Source: Lyophyllum atratum
Lineage: Eukaryota; Basidiomycota; Agaricomycetes; Agaricales; Lyophyllaceae
Length of the DNA stretch: 64,000 nt
Direction of reading: 5' to 3'
Assembly: GCA_014905825.1 (NCBI GenBank)
Contig: JACGCN010000009.1
Span: 620,001 to 684,000 of the forward strand
Below, piece after piece: positions 56,745 through 64,000 of this stretch. Each line of letters starts with the position of its first letter. The first letter of the stretch is position 1. The position numbers and the translations under genes were made by a program. Below the pieces are notes generated by a model. The model did not search any database and had not been told where the DNA came from. It saw nothing but the letters and a program-made list of their open reading frames with translations.

Positions 56745-57407
56745 TCATCGTCCGCCCTTGCCACCCTTCATCTGCTGCTTGGAGACCTTGGGTGCAGAGA
56801 CAGCGGCGCGTGCGGGCTGCATAGGTGTATGACATCAGAATGGACCAACAAGACCCGGGCAAGACCCGGGGGAGTCCCCTAAGGCAAAGGAAGAGTAACG
56901 GTTAGATACCCACCTTAGCCTTCTTGACCTCCTTATCCTTCTTCTCAGTCTTAGCTTTCGAGATGGCGGCCAGTCGTTGTTGCGAGCGAACGGCAGCTGT
57001 TTGATTCCGCCTGGCGGCGATGGTGGCGAGGTCAGCGCCAACGATACCACGTTGGTGCTTCACTGTTCGGCGAGAGCGCTTCTTGGCGACTTCCTCGGTG
57101 ATACCCTTCTTGTGCATGCGGCGGTACACCTGTGTCCAGGCGATCTTGCGCGGGTTCTTGCGTTGGAGGAAAAGCGAGGCATTTTTGGAGCTGCCGAAGC
57201 GGAAGACCTAGATTGAGGGCGGTCAATGAGGCGACCGGATGAAAGGCAGGTGCAGGGGCGCACTTTGCTGTCACCGCGGACAAAAAGTTTGCCCTTGCTG
57301 GGGTAGATGCGGTACCCGGAGAAGGAGTCTATTTCAACCTTCTGTACTCGGAAAATAAGTGCGTCAGAAGATACCCATATATCGTAGAGGTCTTAACCAC
57401 GTACCAT
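56745..57407 (-). CDS. RPL24: 60S ribosomal protein eL24
   Basis: Cytosolic large-subunit protein. The first coding exon is just the ATG (57407-57405), followed at once by gtacgt; the second starts KVEIDSFSGYRIYPSKGKLF, then VRGDSK|VFRFGSSKNASLFLQRKN, PRKIAWTQVYRRMHKKGITE and EEVAKKRSRRTVKHQRGIVG. The last exon, after a donor at KKAK|gtgggt, adds PARAAVSAPKVSKQQMKGGK and ends GGR. About 155 residues, basic throughout, as expected. A 5' intron next to the ATG is common in fungal ribosomal protein genes. Confidence 0.95.
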
Positions 57408-58801
57408 CTGTACAATCGCAAGAAAAGGAAGGGAAGGGAGTCAGTAATCGAGAAACGTAAAAATCATCACTCCACGCCAGTGTCATCCGAGGGCTCCTAA
57501 GACCATCCATCCAAGATCCCAACCAAATCCGACAATAAGGGTATCCCCAGAGAGCCTGGCTTCGTGCGGATGCGATGCTGCACTTCTACGGCGTGAAAGG
57601 GCGTAGATTTGGGCTCACCTTGATGGATTTTGTCGGAGGGGGTTTGGGGGCGTATGAGGTGGATGACCGGGATCGTAACTTCGGCAGTTGCCGGAACCAC
57701 GTGGCTGTGGCAAAAATGAACCCTTTCCAATCGAAGTCTTTCAACCACTGCTCGAGCCCTGCCTTAAACCTCCTTAATCTCAGTCAGACTCTTTGGGATG
57801 ATCGGTACGGTTTGCTGTGAATATTTGAGTGTAATCGCGACAGTTTCCGTTTCGAAATATCTTCAGTGGTCTAATTCTATAACATGTATTGTCAGTTGTC
57901 TCTTCCTCTGGTCTTTTCGTTCACTTTGACGCATTTCTTTGTCCCGGATCCTTCATTTTGATAAGCTCAGCTCAGCTCGCTATAGCCTGTCGGTGCGGCG
58001 ATGTCAAGCTTTTCTTTATTTCAAACGTCACATCGAAGTCGGCGTAGTCTTCGCAGCAACGTCAAGTTCCATCGACCCTGGTCCCTCGGCCTTGTTCGGC
58101 AAGAGCTACCGTCTACTCGAGTTGCACTTACCATGTCCGACTTGAGTGGGTCCCGCTCACCTGCTCAGAAGGTTTATTTCATTTTTAACTCAACTCGTCC
58201 GGAACACCTGGACGCGATCCTTGGCACACTGGCCCACACAATCTGACCACTGTCCAGAGACGTTTTGATATCAACAATTACTAGTCATCAACAGGTGCCA
58301 CTCATCACGACTGGACAAGAGGATCACGATCCTTTCCTGCGCGCTGATTGTCCTGGACATACCTGAATACATTAGCGTCTCACTTTGAATCACCTCAGCG
58401 GCATCATTAAATTTTCTCTTCAGATGGGTAAGTCTCCTTGTCGCCAGCAGTCAATTAGCCTCCCTATGATAATCCTGCATAGCTTTCTTCTGCCTGTAGG
58501 TCTGGGCAATCCATTTCATAAAGTTTTAACGGATGCACGAAAATCATAGGACCCTTTCCTCTAGTGCTTCGGCCCCGATGGCACCTGTCACTTCAGTTGT
58601 TGCCACCGGGTGTAGGAGCGCTTAATACGATGATAATTCCCGAACATTGCTCACGACAATGAAACTGGTCATCCATCGTCACGTCGACTTCTGGGTGATT
58701 GTCACGCCTATCCCCAACTTTGTATGCACAGATAATTAAAGGTTGATGAATAAGCGATCTTCCTTCTTGTGCTGAATCGTTGAAGCGAACCTCAAGATGC
58801 G
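57408..58801. other. eL24 promoter and upstream intergenic region
   Basis: About 1.4 kb. Short open frames on both strands have no features. No RNA gene seen. Confidence 0.4.
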
Positions 58802-59100
58802 ATGAAGATTCTCGCCATCTCGAATGATTATATTACGGTGGTAGAACTGGCGCCGTATGTGTTCGCGGCGCTCTTGGCATATCCGAACCTATTGTCCCTT
58901 ATGGCGGTGAACGTCTTCATCGCTTTCATTTTTCTACAGGTCGAATCTCTTCTATTCGGTGAGTCTGCAATTTGATCAGATCTCAGCTCTCAACTCACGG
59001 AAATCAAAAGGGATACATTTCTTTTTGTTTCTTTCTGCTCGCGCTATCCTAGGGAAGTATCAGGTCGAAAGGTGTAATACTAAGACTGCCATCGCCGTCA
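58802..59100 (+). pseudogene. Truncated upstream copy of the seven-TM protein gene
   Basis: Reads MKILAISNDYITVVELAPYV FAALL, then VESLLFG after an intron ending tttctacag, then after a second intron GIHFFLFLSARAILGKYQ; this mirrors exons 1-3 of the gene at 59.7 kb (...NDYATVVENIPYVFGALL / VESLLFG / IHCILYCICAYILGTRR). The copy stops there: no later exons follow before the intact gene. The donor after FAALL is gcatat where the intact gene has gtgcgt. Confidence 0.78.
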
Positions 59101-59713
59101 GGTGAGTCACACCACCTATGATCAAATTTTACGGGGCGCTCGGACTTGACAGGTGCCCCGGTTTCAAAAGCGCATTTTGTCCTCTCGGCATCCGTAAACC
59201 GTATCCTTACGCCTTTCTTACCACAGACCATCTTCCCTAGCATTGCAATCGGGTCGTGATCAGTCCAAAGCCTGTGTCCCGGTCCCTTCTGGATGACATC
59301 TCCTTAATGTTCCGGGCACCGCGCCGACGTTGCTGATTGTCCAGGTTGAACCTCGAGGAAACTCCCGATCGGAGGCGCAGCAAAGGCCAGAGGTTGCTTG
59401 GGCTGGTGTAGCATTACATTGTAAGACTTCTCGGCAAGCCAGTTTAAGCGCTCGAAGGGATGACAGCTGCCAGTGTCATGAATAAATAACGGCGCCGCGG
59501 ATTCGGTGGGATTATATACTGTAAGCCTTTCCCGACTGTGGTAACGCCGATTTGATGACAGCAGAAGCCACCCTCCATCACAGATGTCAGCTTCGGGGAG
59601 CAGCATACTTGTAGCTGCGCTCACATATAACTGGGGTTGGATAAAAAATATGATTTTCCTTCCCAGCCGTCTCCGATCGCCCGCCATTCTGGAGAAGTGG
59701 ACCCCGAAGAGCG
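59101..59713. other. Spacer between the truncated and intact seven-TM genes
   Basis: About 610 bp. No later seven-TM exons were found here. Contains the promoter of the intact gene. Confidence 0.45.
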
Positions 59714-61232
59714 ATGGAGATTCATATAGAACCCCCCTCCAATGACTATGCGACGGTAGTGGAAAACATTCCATATGTATTCGGAGCTCTCTTGGTGCGT
59801 TTTGAGTGGCAATTTCTGGATATTTACCTGAATGCCACCTATTGTTCTATCTGGCCTAAAGGTTGAATCGCTCTTATTCGGTAAGTCCCCAGCTCGACCC
59901 AATACCTCTTCCTAGCTCATACTCGACAGGAATACATTGTATCTTGTACTGCATATGCGCTTACATCTTAGGCACCCGGCGGAACCCCGGGCAGCTCATC
60001 ATTCTTGTGGCCATCACTGTCATATTTGGAGTAGCCACTGCCGATATCGCCTTGTCGTATCGATTCATCTTACATGATGTACCCGCCGTGCTCAAGCTCC
60101 AAATGACTGTGGATTCAGCGGTTAACCGTATACTGCCGAAGGGACTACTTTATGTGACGAATAAGTGAGGCTTGCCTTTGCCTTTCCTTTGACGCGTCTA
60201 ATCCATGATTCAATGGCAGTTTGATCACAGATGGACTTATTGTGCGTGCACTCCGTCACTAATCTGTTGATTCGTTCTTAGTGCTGCTCAACTCTAGATT
60301 TTTAGGTGCTATAAAGTATGGGGAAGTCGAAAATATATCATGCTGGTGGCAGGTGCCCTACTTGTAGCTGACACAGGTCTGTGCCGTCACATTTTCTATT
60401 TAATGTCGGACTGATAGAGGCACTGTAAACGCAGTGTGGGGATATCTAAGTGTCGGAGTCGGTGTAGTGTCAGTTTCGGTCACTTTTACACCTGTATTTT
60501 TCTGGAGTGTACTTGCCTTTAATATTGTCATGACCCTCGCCACAGGTAAGGTAACACTACACTTTGTACAGCGAGGCAAAACCACATCGTACTAATCATT
60601 GTATTTAACAGCAGGCCGAATCTGGTGGGTTGCCCGGGCTGCCCGTCATGTCCTTGGTAAACATCAAATTCTGCGGTACCACACCGCCATTGCTATAATG
60701 TGATTAGCTCCACCAAAGGCTTCCGCGAGGATTTGAGTTGACATTCAGTTCCTGACAGCATAGAGAGTGGCGCAATTTATTCTGCAGCTATACTTCTCTT
60801 GATTGTTATCCCGTATGGCAAGCCATATAGGGTGCCCTTTTCTGCTACCGAATACATGTGTATGATATGCTTACGTTCATCCTGTCTACAGGTCATCTTC
60901 CTAGCTATTTCGACTCGAGTCGTGGTTAGTACAACTCATATCCGTCCCCGGCTTCCCCTTACTAACAAGTCCATGTTTAATGCATCATACCGGCTTTGAT
61001 GATAGTTCAGGTCGAACTTGGACAAACCTCTGGAGCAGAGCCGCGCCAGCATCTCGACCGTTCTCGTATTGTATCACAGAGATTCAGCACTTTACCTCCG
61101 CCATCTATGACACCTACCACCGTCATATCCGTCGCCCCGCCGAGTATTTATTACAACCCACCAAGCGATGTAGTGCTTGATAGCAGAAGAGAAGAATTCA
61201 CAGTGGAGGTACGACGCCACTCTTACTCGTGA
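59714..61232 (+). CDS. Seven-TM integral membrane protein, basidiomycete-expanded family
   Basis: About nine exons. Start MEIHIEPPSNDYATVVENIP, then VESLLFGIHCILYCICAYIL, LIILVAITVIFGVATADIAL, a loop with VNRILPKGLLYVTNNLITDG, RCYKVWGSRKYIMLVAGALL, VWGYLSVGVGVVSVSVTFTP and FFWSVLAFNIVMTLATAGRI, a loop WWVARAARHVLG, and IESGAIYSAAILLLIVIPYG. The (L)YRCY.VW and IESGxIYS motifs mark a large basidiomycete family of seven-helix proteins of unknown role. The C-terminal tail is soluble and Ser/Pro-rich (RFSTLPPPSMTPTTVISVAP). Exact junctions in 60.6-61.0 kb are uncertain. Confidence 0.8.
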
Positions 61233-61370
61233 TATCCTAGGAAACGAAATGTAATATCCTTAGAGAATTTGTGTTGCTAAGTGAGGAACTTTGTAGATAA
61301 CGACACTGCCTAAAAAAGAGGAAATTAAAAGGAGTGGCCCGAGTCACGATTGATGGAAATTATCAGGAGA

Positions 61371-62810
61371 CTAGACACCCCCACCGCCGTCCGCCACCGT
61401 CCTCCAATTCAGAGACTTGAGCCTGCTACACAACCATTCCCTATCCTCCGTCCCTAGACTTGGTCCTTTCCCAGAAACAGTCAATTCTTCGATTGCAGGG
61501 TGCCCGGGCCACTCAGCCCTCTCCCCGACCTTCTGGTTCCTCAAGTCTACCATCTTCTTCAGCGCGTTTATCGTGAAGTTTGGGCAATCCAAGATGGTGA
61601 GCTTAGCCAGATGCGCCGCACCTGTGTACCTGCTGACGGTGCCCAGCATGTCTAGAAGTTCGTCATTGACACCAGCGCACCGCACGAATGTAATCGCTGT
61701 GCCGGACCAGTGCTTAAGGTGAACGATAAGATTGTCGAACTCCCCGATTTCTTCCAACCGCAGTGCGAGCGTCGATGGGAGAGTGCCCATTGCGTTCAGC
61801 GAGCACCGCGTGACATGCAGCTCTGGTGTGTGAAGCTTCACCGGGAATAGGAATTCAGGAACGAAGGACGGGCTGAGGTCCTCGAGTACGAGCGCCTTGC
61901 TCAAGTTCAGCTCGGCGAAATACTCCTCAGAGAAGGGATTGGTAAATTCAGCCCCGCAGAGTCGGAGGTATTTCAGTTTAAGAGATTGACGAGTCAAAGC
62001 GTCCAAGAAGTCGTAAATCGATAAGCGTGAGGTATCCTCGTTTGAGAGCGGCGCTAGACGTATTATGGACAAGGATTGAAGCTGCGGCACCTGAAGCGGC
62101 CACAAGCGATCCATGTTCGTCATATTAATGAAATTGTGGCCATCAAGAACGAGTGTTTTCAGGATGGGACACCAAAGCGGTCCCCATCCGGGAGCAGGAT
62201 TGGCATCGCCATCATCAATCTCGCATTCGAGTCTCAAGCTCACCAAGTGGGGAAGGTTGCATGAGAAGACACGAACTAGCTTGGGGAGAGCTGAGCTATG
62301 AATGGCATAGAACGAGAAACTGCGAAAGCGGTGTATATGTGGGATAAGGATGGCTAGTAGCGGTAGGAGAATGGATCTCTCGTTATCTGAGTCTAGTCGT
62401 GGGCAGTTGGGGTGCCGTGTCACGAAAATGTCGAGCAGGAGATCGGAGCTTCGCTCGAGCGAGGTTTGGATATGGGAAAAGGGTATCGGTTGTGCGGCAT
62501 CGATGACGAAGACATGCACCGTCCAGAATTCAGGAATGTATGATACGATGGTCTGCCAACGAAGGGAAACTAGGGTGAGAGTATCTCGGAATCCGCGTAG
62601 GAACAAGACCGGACGAAGAAACCATTTCTTATCGTATGGGTCGTCACTCGCAGGTGCGTAGAGCTCTTCGATAGAGTCGTAATGTACGAGATGAAAGATC
62701 TTGGTGAGTAACTCTGCTGGGAGGTCGTCAATTGATGTGCGGCGCCGCTGAGGTTTGCTCTGTTTGTTTTGTTAGGATAGAGCGCGAAAAGGAGCTTCGC
62801 CGCTGACCAT
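61371..62810 (-). CDS. F-box protein (single copy here)
   Basis: The first exon is only the ATG (62810-62808), followed by a 48-bp intron (gtcagc...tcctaac...acag), then SKPQRRRTSIDDLPAELLTK and IFHLVHYDSIEELYAPASDD. The F-box (IDDLPAELLTKIFHLV) is near residues 9-25, followed by FRDTLTLVSLRWQTIVSYIP and a long leucine-rich region with repeated L..L.L..C patterns to the end (LNWRTVADGGGGV); about 463 residues. Without the ATG-only exon no ATG precedes the F-box, which supports the model. Unrelated in detail to the four-copy family. Confidence 0.82.
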
Positions 62811-63736
62811 GGTGTGCAACTGGTGGGCCTCTGTCGTGTCCACCTCCTACTGGAACTTCAAGGGGGTTTGATCACTGTCAGCCAGCTTGTACTCCGATTT
62901 TGGTTCGACCGGCTTTTGCCATAATGCGATTAGATTAGGAGAGGCATCGTCACTTTGGAATCCGGTGGAGATAAGCCACATATCAGGCGAATTCACTCCC
63001 CCCTCTGTATCTCTCTTTCTGCACATTGTAGCCTCCAGATAGACGGTGTAGAATTTGCATGAATTATATTGTGAAGTTCGTATGCTGTCACGTCTTGTGA
63101 TGAAGATGTCCGCGACCATTCGAATCACATTTTCAATCTTGCTCGCCATCACCTGCGTATATGCATATCTATAAACACCTTCCATATATTAATGAGCTGT
63201 GGCTCCATCGTATGAAGCACCGCATGAGGATAAATTCTACGTACCTCTCGAAATCTTGTCTTACCACAGTTGAGGAATATATGACCTTCCGTGAGTAATG
63301 GAATAGGGTACTATTTTCAAGTACTCAAAGTCATCCCTTAGCAAGTGCGGGTACTTGAATACGCGCGTGAATGCGCGATCGCGATACAATGTTCAGATAC
63401 GAGAATGATGGCAGAGACCACACCTGCATAGCACGCTCCACAAAGGTTAGCACTTGGTGACGAAATTGATACATCCTTTGGGAACTCTGGGAGGAGCAGC
63501 GGTCAATTTAATAGAAACACAGGTCATACAAGGACGAAAAAGACAAGGTAAAAGGTAATAAAAGTAGTCCAAAAACTCCGACTGAGTTGTGCCACACCTT
63601 GAAAGGGGAACACGGAACCTAACGTAACACACAGCGAGGCCGGCAAGGAAATTATGAGTAGTATGATGCATAGATACAACACGGCGCCGCAGCTGGGTGG
63701 GTAGGTGGAAGGGGAGGCGGGAAGCAGTGAATAACA
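62811..63736. other. Intergenic region with one uncertain 112-codon frame
   Basis: A minus-strand frame at 63185-62847 (start MEGVYRYAYTQVMASKIENV) has no recognised domain; it may be a small gene or chance. A hypothetical protein call would be premature. Confidence 0.4.
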
Positions 63737-64000
63737 CTATTTTCCAGTTGCCTTGACAATTGAGACCACAATGATGACGATGATGACCGCAATTGCCACG
63801 CCAATAATAATGCGCATCTAGAATACTCGGTAAGATTAACCATGTAGACCGCGTTGAGCACCACGCACCTTCATGTCTTTCCACCTATACGAAAAAGACG
63901 ATAATAACATTACATCGTTGCAAACACGAGGAGTTTCAGGGAGGAACGTACCACATATTCTGTGGAAGGTGATGGCTTAGATTATCTGTACGGTACTAGA
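63737..64000 (-). CDS. Synaptobrevin-like R-SNARE, 3' end only
   Basis: Partial: the gene continues beyond the right edge. The last exons join as NMWWKDMK then MRIIIGVAIAVIIVIIVVSI and VKATGK, the juxtamembrane WWK motif and C-terminal TM anchor of Snc/VAMP-type vesicle SNAREs. A 16-nt exon (gtggaaagacatgaag) and an apparent 8-nt exon (aatatgtg) precede the TM exon. Role: fusion of secretory vesicles or endosomes. The SNARE helix lies outside the window. Confidence 0.85.

Noticed and set aside
57497..58246. Short frames upstream of eL24
   Set aside because: They conflict with each other and carry no family features; likely promoter and spacer.
1..64000. Prokaryotic features, CRISPR arrays or a non-ribosomal/polyketide cluster
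   Set aside because: No regularly spaced direct repeats and no megasynthase motifs were seen; gene structure is fungal throughout.

Overview
The window is nuclear DNA of a filamentous basidiomycete, most likely a mushroom-forming agaricomycete. The genes are packed on both strands and cut by many 40-70 bp GT-AG introns. Their products are fungal: SDH4, HYM1/Mo25, GNA1, eL24, synaptobrevin, CAP10/GT90, a GMC alcohol oxidase and large F-box families. All gene models were spliced by eye, using reading frame, splice sites and family alignment from memory; no searches were run.

Layout. 0-3.6 kb: a MYND zinc-finger protein and SDH4, both on the minus strand. 4.5-11.5 kb: three tandem paralogous F-box genes and a TRIC-like membrane protein; a scrap of the TRIC-like gene lies between F-box copies 2 and 3. 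12.3-15.4 kb: a head-to-head pair of a secreted intradiol ring-cleavage dioxygenase and a carboxymuconate-cyclase-type beta-propeller, which reads as an aromatic catabolism pair. 15.6-19.8 kb: a secreted PI-PLC-like phosphodiesterase diverging from a histidine acid phosphatase. 19.9-23.8 kb: an M16 insulin-degrading-type protease. 24-27.4 kb: a minisatellite, a secreted proline-rich repeat protein (57-residue units) and a broken copy of the acid phosphatase. 27.4-30.6 kb: no gene recognised. 30.6-41.2 kb: GMC oxidoreductase, GT90 glycosyltransferase, tyrosinase, an F-box-like protein and a second lactonase. 41.7-43.4 kb: a fourth F-box paralogue, inverted and about 31 kb from the array. 44-48 kb: two small six-cysteine secreted proteins and traces of a third. 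48.2 and 51.2 kb: two inverted tRNA-Gly(GCC) genes with different introns, flanking HYM1. 51.6-64 kb: an ERG26-like reductase with altered motifs, a foldback element, GNA1, a small hypothetical gene, eL24, a seven-TM protein with a truncated upstream copy, another F-box protein and the 3' end of a synaptobrevin.

Housekeeping genes (SDH4, HYM1, GNA1, eL24, SNARE) alternate with accessory secreted oxidoreductases, hydrolases and small cysteine-rich proteins, which fits a saprotrophic or plant-associated fungus. The dominant genome process visible is local duplication followed by decay: F-box, TRIC-like, acid phosphatase, seven-TM and small secreted protein families all show it. I did not find a clearly new multi-gene system. 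The best candidates for follow-up are the F-box array, the small secreted protein pair with a GC-AG intron, the foldback element and the ERG26-like gene with changed cofactor and catalytic motifs.
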